A DNA stretch of 64,000 nucleotides from Glaciihabitans sp. INWT7 (GTDB lineage: Bacteria > Actinomycetota > Actinomycetes > Actinomycetales > Microbacteriaceae): positions 562,419 to 626,418 of the forward strand of contig NZ_CP043653.1 in assembly GCF_014217685.1 (NCBI RefSeq), written 5' to 3'. The position numbers and the translations under genes are program-made. Shown here one piece after another: positions 46,763 through 56,848 of this stretch. How positions within the stretch are numbered: position 1 is the first letter of the stretch; each line of letters starts with the position of its first letter. Below the pieces are notes generated by a model. That model ran no database searches, had not been told where the DNA came from, and saw only the letters and a program-made list of their open reading frames with translations.

Positions 46763-47684
46763 AGCTGTTGTCATCGGAGCCAATGGTTTCATCGGTTCCC
46801 ACCTCGTCGATGTCCTGGCCGCTGAGGGGCACGATGTGGCAGCGTTCGGGCGTTTCAGCTCTTCAGCGCCGAAATTCACGGCGAAGGGTGTTCAAATCGT
46901 GCGCGGGGAGTTTCTCAATCGCACGGATGTCGACTCCCTCGTCGAAGGAGCAGATTCCGTATTCCACTTCCTCTCGACGACGACTCCGGCCACTGCGGAG
47001 AGCGACCCGACACTCGACATCCGCACGAACGTCGTGCGGTCGGTCGAATTGCTGGAGGCCTGCGTGGCCGCCGAAGTGGGGCACGTCTACTTCGCTTCGA
47101 CGGGAGGGGCGATCTACGGGCCTCAGGGGAAACAAATCTACGTCGAGACGGATCGAACGGATCCAGTCTCACCGTATGCGATCGGCAAGCTCTCGATCGA
47201 GAACTACCTACGCTATTTCGAAGTCATGCACGGATTGCGGTCTACCGCACTCAGGATTTCCAACCCCTACGGCACACGGCAGCCGCCCCTGCGGCGACAG
47301 GGTCTGATCCCGATCGCGCTGCGCCAGATCCTGACCGATCAACCGATCGTGCGATTCGGTGACGGATCGATGGTGCGGGACTACTTATACGTCGAAGACC
47401 TGGTGCGGATGATTGCGCGAATGGTTGATAAGACGCCGGCCCAGTCCACGTACAACCTCGGCAGCGGCGTCGGGCATTCGGTCGCCGACGTGCTCGATTC
47501 GCTTCACCGCGTAACTGGTCGGGAATTGGTGGTCGTCGAGAAGCCGATTCCCGCGACTTTCGTCGACCGAGTCGTGCTCGATACGTCCCGGTTTCGGACC
47601 GAGTTCGGCGAATTCGACCTAACCTCGCTAGACGAAGGTGTCAGCCGCACCTATGAAGAAATGAGAGCCCAACATGAACAGTGA
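46755..47684 (+). CDS. NAD-dependent sugar epimerase/dehydratase
   Basis: 309-residue extended SDR: VVIGANGFIGSHLVDVL (glycine loop), STGGAIYGPQ, YAIGKLSIE (YxxxK), RISNPYGTRQ and DYLYVEDLVRMI. Substrate is likely a nucleotide sugar such as UDP-glucose or a dTDP-4-keto sugar; the sequence does not decide. GTG start overlaps the preceding gene and the end overlaps the next by 11 bp. Confidence 0.82.
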   Translation: MAKAVVIGANGFIGSHLVDVLAAEGHDVAAFGRFSSSAPKFTAKGVQIVRGEFLNRTDVDSLVEGADSVFHFLSTTTPATAESDPTLDIRTNVVRSVELLEACVAAEVGHVYFASTGGAIYGPQGKQIYVETDRTDPVSPYAIGKLSIENYLRYFEVMHGLRSTALRISNPYGTRQPPLRRQGLIPIALRQILTDQPIVRFGDGSMVRDYLYVEDLVRMIARMVDKTPAQSTYNLGSGVGHSVADVLDSLHRVTGRELVVVEKPIPATFVDRVVLDTSRFRTEFGEFDLTSLDEGVSRTYEEMRAQHEQ

Positions 47685-48677
47685 CAAGGACTCTGCTCCT
47701 ATCGTGGCAAGCGTTGTAATCCTCACCTTCAACGGCGAGAAGTACCTGCGGCGTATTCTCGACTCCGTTCTCGCCCAGGATCTCGAGGGCGAGTTCGAGG
47801 TCCTGGTCATCGATTCGGGATCCACCGACGGCACCCTGTCAATCGTCTCCGAGTATCCCGCGGTGAGGCTGCACCAGATCCCGAACTCTGAGTTCGGCCA
47901 CGGTAGGACGCGAAATCTCGCCGCCTCACTTGCGACAGGAGAATTCATCGCCTATCTGACACACGATGCCATCCCAGTCTCACCGTCGTGGCTCCACGAG
48001 ATTACGGCGCCGTTCGGGATTGATGAGCGAATTGTCGCCGTTATGGGCAAACAGATTCCGAGAGCAACCTGCTTTCCGCTCATGAAATATGAGATCAACG
48101 GCGTTTTCGCACAATTCGGACCTGACTTCGGCACCAGCGTTTTCTATCGCGACATGTTCGTCAAGGATGCCGGCACACTGGCAGCGATAACCTTCTACTC
48201 AGACGTGAATTCCGCGGCTCGCCGCGCCCTTCTGGTCGATACGATCCCGTATCGGGACGTCCGATATGCCGAAGACCAGATGTTCGGTCAGGACGTGATC
48301 GAGGCAGGGTACTGGAAGGCCTACGCACCGCGCGCGGCGGTGGAGCACTCGAACGACCTCACTTATTCGGAGTTCGGAGCGAGGATCTTCGATGAGACAG
48401 TCGGGTTGCGGCAGATCGGTGTCGAGGTCCCGCAGATGTCCAGGCTGGGCCTGATTCGGAGGGTTCTGCGGTCCGCCGCGGGAGATACCGAGCGGATTCT
48501 GCGGGACCGGTCCTACAGCTGGAAGCGCCGCCTGTTCTGGCTGGTCATCAACCCGTTCTATCAGGCTCGCAAGTGGTCAAGCCTGAGGGCCGCGGCAAAT
48601 ATCGATCTCGAGGACTCCGCCGGTATCGCGGCAGGTTCACTCGAGCATCAGCGCAAGGGGGCTGATGCTATCGGCGA

Positions 48678-48699
<22 letters not shown>
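47674..48699 (+). CDS. Glycosyltransferase family 2 (rhamnosyltransferase-like)
   Basis: 341 residues: VVILTFNGEKYLRRIL, VLVIDSGSTDGTLSI, EFGHGRTRNLAASLATGEF (typical of rhamnosyl-type GT2 enzymes), YLTHDAIPVSPSWL and YAEDQMFGQDVIEAG. Its 3' end overlaps the convergent wzt gene by 22 bp. Confidence 0.85.
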
Positions 48700-49877
<1,178 letters not shown>

Positions 49878-49880
49878 GGT

Positions 49881-50852
49881 TTACAGCTCCTGCGCGAAAT
49901 TGCCCTGCAGGCGGGAAAACACCCGCTGCGAAATCCACAGAAGAACCACACTCACAACCAGCGCTATCACTAGTCGGAGTTCGAGGTGCGCTGGCCAAAA
50001 TTGTACGATTCCGCCGGCACCATTCGAGCCCGATGTCCAAAGCGCTTTCTGTGCGCCGACTATAGCGATAGTCACGGGGTTAGCAAGATAGAGCTCTTCT
50101 AGCCAGTTCCCTCCGAGCTCGCGGTGCACGAAGGTGAATGGGTAGACGATCGGGGAGGCCCAAAAGAAAACGAGCAAGTAGATCTCAACGAAGTGTTGCA
50201 CGTCGCGGAGGTAGACGTTCAGCGCCGCGACGAGTAGCGCAATAGCTGTCCCGAAGGTGAGGAGCGTGATGAAGGACAACGGCGCGAGCAGCAGGGTCGG
50301 AGCGAATGCATAGGTACTGAGCAGTGCGATTCCGATGAGAAGCACCGCGAACTGGATGAAGAAGTTCACTAGGGCGCTACCGATCGAGCTCAGCGGGAAT
50401 ATCTCTCGGGGGAGATAGACCTTTTTCACCAAGCCGGCATTGTCCATAATCGAGCGCACCCCGCCAGCGATTATCTCGCTGTAAAGCATCCAGAAGGTCA
50501 GTCCGATGAAAACGAAAATTGCGAAGTCAGGCGTCTGCCGCCCGGCACCCATAATTTTGCCGATGGCAAAATAGTAGATGAGCAGTTGAATGAGCGGCCG
50601 GAACAGACTCCAGACGATCCCGAGCTTGCTGTCTTTATATCGTGCCTTCACCTCGCGCCTGACCAGGCGACCCAGCAGTTCGCGATGCTGCCAGATTTCG
50701 CTGATCGACTTCACTGTGCCGCCGAAGAATCCGCCCGACGTGCCGACATCGAGAAACGGCATCTCGTTAATTTTGGCGAGACGTTCTGCCTTGATGAGGC
50801 GGGTCTGAGTCAGTGAGTCCAATGGCTTGATTCGTTCTTTCTCTGCCGGCAC
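49881..50852 (-). CDS. wzm: Polysaccharide ABC exporter permease
   Basis: About 323 residues, ABC2-type permease with six hydrophobic segments; ELLGRLVRREVKARYKDSKL is the N-terminal amphipathic part and FLQF-like FFIQFAVLLIG plus SPIVYPFTF are conserved. GTG 50852 is preferred because the TATAAT box is only 3 nt from an earlier in-frame GTG (50861), which would lie before the transcript start. Partner of wzt. Confidence 0.9.
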   Translation of the reverse strand: MPAEKERIKPLDSLTQTRLIKAERLAKINEMPFLDVGTSGGFFGGTVKSISEIWQHRELLGRLVRREVKARYKDSKLGIVWSLFRPLIQLLIYYFAIGKIMGAGRQTPDFAIFVFIGLTFWMLYSEIIAGGVRSIMDNAGLVKKVYLPREIFPLSSIGSALVNFFIQFAVLLIGIALLSTYAFAPTLLLAPLSFITLLTFGTAIALLVAALNVYLRDVQHFVEIYLLVFFWASPIVYPFTFVHRELGGNWLEELYLANPVTIAIVGAQKALWTSGSNGAGGIVQFWPAHLELRLVIALVVSVVLLWISQRVFSRLQGNFAQEL

Positions 50853-50864
50853 ACCCAGCACTCG

Positions 50865-50892
50865 ATTATAAGTCGCACCGCCCTGAAGTCAG
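50865..50892 (-). promoter_or_regulatory. Consensus-like promoter of wzm-wzt
   Basis: On the minus strand CTGACT (50887-50892) and a perfect TATAAT (50865-50870) with a 16-bp spacer; a strong housekeeping-sigma-type promoter in a region where most boxes are TAGNNT. Confidence 0.6.
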
Positions 50893-51124
50893 ACGGGTGA
50901 CGAGTTCGCGAACTTGGCGCGCGAACTCGAGCGGATGGCGGGGGATCGCTACATACTAGACGGAACGTCTGCGGGGAACATGGACTGCGTGGCATAGGAA
51001 TCCAGAATGTCCGGCCATTTCGGCCAATCCTAGGTAATCTGAACACCGGGGGGAATGCGCTGCGACTCTGCAGCGGGCTGTGAGCGGGCGTCTTCCCTTA
51101 GCGTTCGCTCTTCTGGGAGATCTC

Positions 51125-53410
51125 GTGAAATCGAAATATCGAATTGTCGCAATAATGACGGCGGCTGTGCTGGTGGCGTCGATACTGCCCGCCACCGCGC
51201 CGGCCCATACAGCCGACGCGGCCGTCGGAAGTCAATTCAACGCCGGGATGATCATCAGCGATTCCATGTTCTACGACGGCGGCGCCATGTCTATCGAGAC
51301 TGCTCAGAATTTCCTGAACTCCAAGGTTCGGAGCTGCCAGGCTGGCTACACCTGCCTGAAAGACTACCGGCAGGACACGCCGTCACGCGCCGCAGTTGCC
51401 GGGAGGTGCGCGGCATACCAGGGCCTTGCGAACGAGTCGGCAGCCCAGATCATCGCCAGAGTGGGTGCTGCCTGCGGAATAAGTCAAAGAGCCCTTATCG
51501 TCTTGCTGGAAAAAGAGGAAGGTCTCGTCACCTCTACCGCACCGTCGGCCGGCCGGTACAAGATAGCCACCGGATTCGGATGCCCGGATACTGCTGCGTG
51601 CGATTCGACCTACTACGGATTCTTCAACCAGCTGTGGGCCGCATCCCTCCAGTTCAAGATTTATTTGACTTCGCCCGGTTCTTTCAACATCAGAGCAGGC
51701 AGGGTGAACCAGGTTCGATGGAGCCCCAACGCTGCCTGTGGCGCGAGTGCGGTCTTCGTCCAAAATTCCGCGACCGCCGGCCTCTATAACTACACGCCGT
51801 ATCAGCCCAACGCGGCTGCGCTGGGCAACATGTACGGTACCGGAGACGCGTGCAGTTCCTACGGTAATCGCAACTTCTGGGCTCTGTTCACAGACTGGTT
51901 CGGCGCCACAACGGCGTCTTCGATGCTGCGGACCGCAGCGGACCCCACGGTCTACATGGTCGTTGGAACCAACAAATACCCGGTCACCAGTTTCGCGGTG
52001 TACAACGCGTTCGCTCCACTCGGTCCGGCGAGCATCGTTTCGCAGACCTACCTCGACACACTCACTACGGGCCGAACCCTCGGACGTATTGTCCGCGGTC
52101 CTGACGGCGCGATTTATTTCATAGATGCGGCGATTAAACTTCAATTCACGTCCTGTGCCCAGGTGGTCGACTATGGCGGATCCTGCGCTGCTGATGGGTA
52201 TGTGAATATGACCGATGCGCAGGTCGCCGCCTTCCACACCGGACCTTATGTAACGCCGGTCCTCGGCACGCAGGGGGGCCCGCGTTACTGGCTTTCCGCG
52301 GGTGTTAAGCACGAGGTTTTGGACAACGCTTCGCAGTCTGCGGCGGGGATAGTCGCTGGCTTTAACGTCCTCACTGAGGCGGCCCTCGCCGATCTCCCAT
52401 TCGGCCCTCCCGTAGTGCGCGATTCCGTCTATGTCGGGCAACGAGGGACTGGAGAGTACTTCTACCTTGGGTCGTCCAAGAAATTCCCCCTCGCACCGAG
52501 CGACGTGTCGACAGTCGGAGCGGCAGCACGGGCTGCTGGCTCGTTGCGTGCAGAGAGCCTGGCTTTGATCGCTTCCGGCGCGAGCAACTTCACCGGTGCG
52601 GTGACTGCACCAGCATCCACCACACCGCAGGTTCTCAGTGCTGGTGGCAGATATGCGTCAGTCTTGCTTCCGTCGGTACCCACTGCAGCCGTCCTGCCTG
52701 CGAGCCAGGCCTTCGTGGATTCGTATGCAGATTTGGGGACCCTGCCGGAGGGTTCCTTCGTGAAATCACCGATCGACGCATCAGTATTCGTGACTACTCC
52801 GACGGCTTTGCGCCCGGTTGGTGGGTGGGATGCACTGGTCGCGATCGCGAATACAGCCAATCCGACAATCCTCAGTCTCCCAGGTGCGCTCGTCTCGGGG
52901 ATGGCCAAGGGACCACTGGTTCTCGGGCCGGGAAATATGTACCGAACCACCGGTAATCCGCAGATCTTCCTTCTCGATGGACTAGGTGGGAAGATCCCCG
53001 TGGGCAACTTTGACTACACCACTTCCGCCGGCTTCACGATGTGGTCGTACGCGACGGCAGGCAGCTTGGACAGCTACGCACTGAACCCCAGTCGGCTCAC
53101 TTTCGGTATCCAGTGCGGCAGCACGAAGTCGGTTTCGGTGGGCGGCGCTCTTCGGCCCGTCGATTCGCTAATGCAGTCGCTCTTCCCATTCACCTATGTG
53201 CAACTAGATCCGCTCACCTGTGCTCACACGACAACAGCGGCGCCGGCGATCAATTTCATCCGCACGGCCGACGGCGCCATCTACCAGATTGCCGGGGGGC
53301 AGCGCCACCACGTGGGAGCCTCAACTTTCGCTGCGCTCAACGCAGGCAAGGGCTGGATGCAGGTTCCATTTAGCTTCGCTGCGTCCATCCCGCTCGGCGC
53401 GAACGTCTGA
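51125..53410 (+). CDS. Secreted protein with lysozyme-like N-terminal domain and repeat region
   Basis: 761 residues with a Sec signal peptide (about 1-33, basic start then VAIMTAAVLVASILP, cleavage near AHTADA). Residues about 35-262 form a conserved domain: MFYDGGAMSIETAQNFLNSK, RALIVLLEKEEGLVTSTAPS (candidate catalytic Glu at 131/132), FGCPDTAACDSTYYGFFNQ, YTPYQPNAAALGNMYG, SSYGNRNFWALFTDWFG, with several cysteines. From about 272 on, eight or nine repeats of roughly 50-70 residues share a Y/F-hydrophobic-x-G-x-K/R pattern (near 272, 326, 384, 441, 549, 611, 664, 715). GTG 51125 has GGGAGA upstream. Probably cell-wall bound; hydrolase activity is inference. Confidence 0.8.
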   Translation: MKSKYRIVAIMTAAVLVASILPATAPAHTADAAVGSQFNAGMIISDSMFYDGGAMSIETAQNFLNSKVRSCQAGYTCLKDYRQDTPSRAAVAGRCAAYQGLANESAAQIIARVGAACGISQRALIVLLEKEEGLVTSTAPSAGRYKIATGFGCPDTAACDSTYYGFFNQLWAASLQFKIYLTSPGSFNIRAGRVNQVRWSPNAACGASAVFVQNSATAGLYNYTPYQPNAAALGNMYGTGDACSSYGNRNFWALFTDWFGATTASSMLRTAADPTVYMVVGTNKYPVTSFAVYNAFAPLGPASIVSQTYLDTLTTGRTLGRIVRGPDGAIYFIDAAIKLQFTSCAQVVDYGGSCAADGYVNMTDAQVAAFHTGPYVTPVLGTQGGPRYWLSAGVKHEVLDNASQSAAGIVAGFNVLTEAALADLPFGPPVVRDSVYVGQRGTGEYFYLGSSKKFPLAPSDVSTVGAAARAAGSLRAESLALIASGASNFTGAVTAPASTTPQVLSAGGRYASVLLPSVPTAAVLPASQAFVDSYADLGTLPEGSFVKSPIDASVFVTTPTALRPVGGWDALVAIANTANPTILSLPGALVSGMAKGPLVLGPGNMYRTTGNPQIFLLDGLGGKIPVGNFDYTTSAGFTMWSYATAGSLDSYALNPSRLTFGIQCGSTKSVSVGGALRPVDSLMQSLFPFTYVQLDPLTCAHTTTAAPAINFIRTADGAIYQIAGGQRHHVGASTFAALNAGKGWMQVPFSFAASIPLGANV

Positions 53411-53449
53411 GGCCGGCATCCTCCGAGAATCCATAGATGAGGGTCGGGC

Positions 53450-54448
53450 ATGACCGGGACCGTCTCAGTCGCTTTGTGTACTCGCAACGGTGCAGATTTC
53501 GTCGTTCCCCAGGTTGAAAGCATTCTTCGACAGTCATCGTTGCCGATCGAGGTGATCGTCTCGGATGACGCTTCGACGGACGACACAGTTCACAGGATCA
53601 GAGCCGTGTTCGCGGGGCTGCCCGAGGGAAGCCGGGAGGCGCGTGTGCGTCTCGTCGTGATCGAAAATCCGAAACCTCTCGGTGTCACAAAGAATTTCGA
53701 ACAGGCTCTGCTGGCGTGCTCCGGCGACCTGATCGCACTCTGCGACCAAGACGATCTGTGGGACGAGGGGCGGCTGGAGAAACAGGCAGCGGAGATGTGG
53801 TCGCACCCCCATCTGACGGCGCTGTTCGGCGACGCACGCCTTGTTGATGCATCGGGAACGAGCCTCGGCCTTGGACTCTTCGACGCCCTCGAGATCGATG
53901 CCGATGTGATCCGGCAGGTTCGTAGTGGAGCCGCCTTCGACGTCCTTCTCCGGCGGAATGTCGCGACCGGAGCAACGATGATGGTGCGTCGGGAGCTTCT
54001 CGATTCTGCTGCTCCCTTCCCGCTCCCCTGGGTGCACGATGAATGGTTGGCCATCATCGCCGCGGCCACTGCCAGCGTCGATCTGATGACAGAGCGCCTC
54101 GTCGACTATCGGCAGCATGGCGCAAATCAGATCGGCGTGCGACGAGCAACGCTGAGGGTGAAAATCAGGCGTGTGCTGGAGCCTCGCGGTGATCGTAATG
54201 CCGGTCTTGCCGTGCGGTCCGGACTTCTCGTCGAACGCTTGACCTCGCTCGGTTCGCGAGTTCCGGCGCCGTATCTTGAGCGCGCGCGTGCGAAGGAGCG
54301 CGTCGAAGAGTGGCGCACGAGGCTTCCCGACGCGCGACTCCTACGTCTTGGTCCGATCCTTCAAGCGAATGCCCGACACTGGTACAGCGACTTCACCAGC
54401 CAAGGACGCCTCGACATGGTGAGAGACCTGCTCCAACCCCATCGTTAG
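53450..54448 (+). CDS. Glycosyltransferase family 2
   Basis: 332 residues: SVALCTRNGADFVVPQVESIL, VIVSDDASTDDTV, GVTKNFEQALLACSGDLIALC followed by DQDDLWDEGRLE, and VHDEWLAIIAA as the acceptor loop. The CDQDDLW motif is typical of rhamnosyl- and galactosyltransferases of capsule loci. The C-terminus lacks membrane segments. Start ATG 53450 follows the previous gene by 39 bp. Confidence 0.86.
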   Translation: MTGTVSVALCTRNGADFVVPQVESILRQSSLPIEVIVSDDASTDDTVHRIRAVFAGLPEGSREARVRLVVIENPKPLGVTKNFEQALLACSGDLIALCDQDDLWDEGRLEKQAAEMWSHPHLTALFGDARLVDASGTSLGLGLFDALEIDADVIRQVRSGAAFDVLLRRNVATGATMMVRRELLDSAAPFPLPWVHDEWLAIIAAATASVDLMTERLVDYRQHGANQIGVRRATLRVKIRRVLEPRGDRNAGLAVRSGLLVERLTSLGSRVPAPYLERARAKERVEEWRTRLPDARLLRLGPILQANARHWYSDFTSQGRLDMVRDLLQPHR

Positions 54449-54451
54449 AGT
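54446..54451 (+). promoter_or_regulatory. -10 box for leaderless acyltransferase transcript
   Basis: TAGAGT overlaps the stop codon of the preceding glycosyltransferase gene and ends 7 nt before ATG 54459. Confidence 0.5.
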
Positions 54452-54458
54452 TGACTTG

Positions 54459-55718
54459 ATGGAAGACAACGCCCGACCTATGACCAGCCAGAGTCCCGAC
54501 CTCGCCAAGGCGACCACCGGGCAAGTTGCGACGTCGTCTTGGCTTTCGCCCCGGACGATTTCTGAAGGTCTGTCCGGTCACAGCAACTCTTTTGGCGTAA
54601 TCAGGCTGGTGCTCGCCTCCTCAGTTATCTTCTCCCACGCGTTTCCTCTCGGTGGTTGGGGCGAGGATCCCCTCCTGCTCCGGTCCAAAGGGCAAGAAAA
54701 CATCGGGGGCATCGCTGTTCTCGGCTTTTTCGCGATCAGCGGATACCTCATCGCGAAGAGTGGTCTCGGTTCTGATCCCCTTCAGTTCATTTGGCGACGG
54801 ATCCTCCGAATATTTCCCGCGTTCTGGGCCGCTTTGGTCGTCGCAGCTTTCGTCGTCGGGCCTATCGCGTGGCTCATGGTCGGGCGTCCCCTCGGAACCT
54901 ACTTCAGCTTCAGCTCAGCGGGCCCCTTCAACTACGTGATCTCCAATGCGGATCTCACCATCCGGGCTTATGGGGTCTATGACATATTCGCGTCAACGAC
55001 GCCATATGGAGAGATCGGCGGAGCCGTTTTCAACGGATCGATTTGGACACTGTTCTACGAGTGGAGCTCATACCTCATCATCCTGGTGTTGGTCATTTTC
55101 GGGGTGCTCAAAAGAGCGCCGTTCCTCGTTCTGGTGCTAACTGCCTTCTACTTTCTCGCAAACGTCGCGAGGCTCGTCGCGCCAGGATCTACAGGGCAGC
55201 TGCTTCCTCTTCTCGAGGACAGGTATCAGATCACCCTGCCACTCATCTTCTTGTATGGGGCTTGTTTGGCCGTGTACTCGCGTCGAGTGACGCTCGATTG
55301 GCGTCTTGCCGCGTTTGCCGCCGTCATCGCATTCGGCACCCTGTGGAAGGGGGGATTGACCGTCCTGGGCTATCCCGCGATCGCGTATCTCGTGATCTGG
55401 CTCGCGGCGAGCCTGCCCAAATCGTTCCACTGGATCGGGAGCAAGAACGACTATTCATACGGAATCTACGTGTACGGATTCCTGGTGGCACAGTTCACCG
55501 CTTTCCTGGGCTGGTACCACTGGGGATACGTTCCCTGGGTGCTCGCAACCCTCGTAATCACCGTTGGTATGGCGTGGTTGAGCTGGCACGGGATAGAGAA
55601 GCGTGCTCTCTCATTGAAAGACGTCGGCCCCGGCAGGGGACTGCGGATCTGGTACGACCGCGTTCGGGCTCTCGGGCGTCCGAAGCCGGTGCCGGAGCCC
55701 GTATCGATGGCCGAGTGA
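54459..55718 (+). CDS. Membrane acyltransferase 3 family (OafA-like)
   Basis: 419 residues with about ten membrane segments. SFGVIRLVLASSVIFSHAFPL gives the conserved R and H of acyltransferase-3 proteins, and FFAISGYLIAKS and WRRILRIFPAFWAAL follow; GSIWTLFYEWSSYL is also typical. Likely O-acetylates a glycan residue in the membrane. A polar tail of about 60 residues precedes the first helix. Confidence 0.9.
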   Translation: MEDNARPMTSQSPDLAKATTGQVATSSWLSPRTISEGLSGHSNSFGVIRLVLASSVIFSHAFPLGGWGEDPLLLRSKGQENIGGIAVLGFFAISGYLIAKSGLGSDPLQFIWRRILRIFPAFWAALVVAAFVVGPIAWLMVGRPLGTYFSFSSAGPFNYVISNADLTIRAYGVYDIFASTTPYGEIGGAVFNGSIWTLFYEWSSYLIILVLVIFGVLKRAPFLVLVLTAFYFLANVARLVAPGSTGQLLPLLEDRYQITLPLIFLYGACLAVYSRRVTLDWRLAAFAAVIAFGTLWKGGLTVLGYPAIAYLVIWLAASLPKSFHWIGSKNDYSYGIYVYGFLVAQFTAFLGWYHWGYVPWVLATLVITVGMAWLSWHGIEKRALSLKDVGPGRGLRIWYDRVRALGRPKPVPEPVSMAE

Positions 55719-55774
55719 GGCCGCCGCTCTTGTAGGCTCGAATTCGCTTATCCACCCCGCCCCGCAAAATTAGG

Positions 55775-56848
55775 ATGTCCGTGACCGGATCAACTATCGG
55801 CACCGTGCTCGTGACAGGCGGCGCCGGATTCATCGGCAGCGCGCTGTCCCATCTGATGGCATCCTCAGCAGAGCGCTGGGTCGTCTTGGACAACTTGCAC
55901 CCGCAGGTCCATCCGTCAGGTGAACGGCCCCCATCGCTGCACCCTGCGGCGGAACTGGTCATCGGTGACGTCTCGGACCCATCCGTGTGGACCGGATTGC
56001 TCGCTGATTTCCGCCCCGAATTCGTCGTTCACCTTGCCGCAGAGACGGGGACTGCCCAGTCCCTTCACGAGGCCAGCCGTCACGCCGAAGTGAACGTACT
56101 CGGCACGACGCGGATGCTGGATGCTTTCGCGACAGCTGGGCATGTGCCGAGCCACTTCATCCTGAGCAGCAGCCGTGCAGTCTACGGAGAGGGCGTGTGG
56201 CTCCGGGAGGATGGGACGAGCTTTCTCCCCGGTCAGCGTTCGCATGCGCAATTCGAGCGCGGGGAGTGGGACTTTCCCGGCGCAGTAGCCCAGGCGAGCG
56301 AAGCGACGAGAACATGGCCTGCACCTACCAGCGTCTATGGCGCGACGAAACTCGCGCAGGAGCACCTCCTGCACGCCTGGACGGGATCTCACGACTCTCA
56401 ACTGACAGTTCTCAGATTTCAGAATGTCTATGGGCCGGGACAATCGCTCATCAATCCCTACACCGGGATCGTCTCGCTCTTCTCTCGGATGGCAATGCGC
56501 GGGGAGTCGATCCCGATTTACGAAGACGGAGCCATCGTGCGCGATTTCGTCTACATCGATGACATCGCCGCATCGCTCGGTGCGGTCATCGAAAGACGGC
56601 CGACTGTGCATCCGGCTATCTTCGACATCGGATCGGGAGTGGGAACGACGATCCTCGAGCTCGCCCAGCACATTGCCGCCTTTCACCACGCACCCCCGCC
56701 CCACGTGACCGGTGCCTACCGGGACGGAGACGTGCGGTTTGCCGAATGCGATATCTCCCGCTCCGTGACCAACATCGACTGGACGCCGAAGTGGGATGTC
56801 GAGCAGGGAGTGGCGCGATTGCAGGAGTGGATCGCATCTCAGCCGTGA
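55775..56848 (+). CDS. NAD-dependent epimerase/dehydratase (dTDP-/UDP-sugar)
   Basis: 357-residue extended SDR: VLVTGGAGFIGSALSHLM, HLAAETGTAQSLHEASRHA, LSSSRAVYGEG, VYGATKLAQEHLL (YxxxK), RFQNVYGPGQSLINPYTGI and DFVYIDDIAASLGAV. Similar to UDP-glucose 4-epimerase-like enzymes; substrate not determined. A TAGGCT box at 55733-55738 may drive it with a 30-nt leader. Its end overlaps the flippase start by 4 bp. Confidence 0.85.
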   Translation: MSVTGSTIGTVLVTGGAGFIGSALSHLMASSAERWVVLDNLHPQVHPSGERPPSLHPAAELVIGDVSDPSVWTGLLADFRPEFVVHLAAETGTAQSLHEASRHAEVNVLGTTRMLDAFATAGHVPSHFILSSSRAVYGEGVWLREDGTSFLPGQRSHAQFERGEWDFPGAVAQASEATRTWPAPTSVYGATKLAQEHLLHAWTGSHDSQLTVLRFQNVYGPGQSLINPYTGIVSLFSRMAMRGESIPIYEDGAIVRDFVYIDDIAASLGAVIERRPTVHPAIFDIGSGVGTTILELAQHIAAFHHAPPPHVTGAYRDGDVRFAECDISRSVTNIDWTPKWDVEQGVARLQEWIASQP

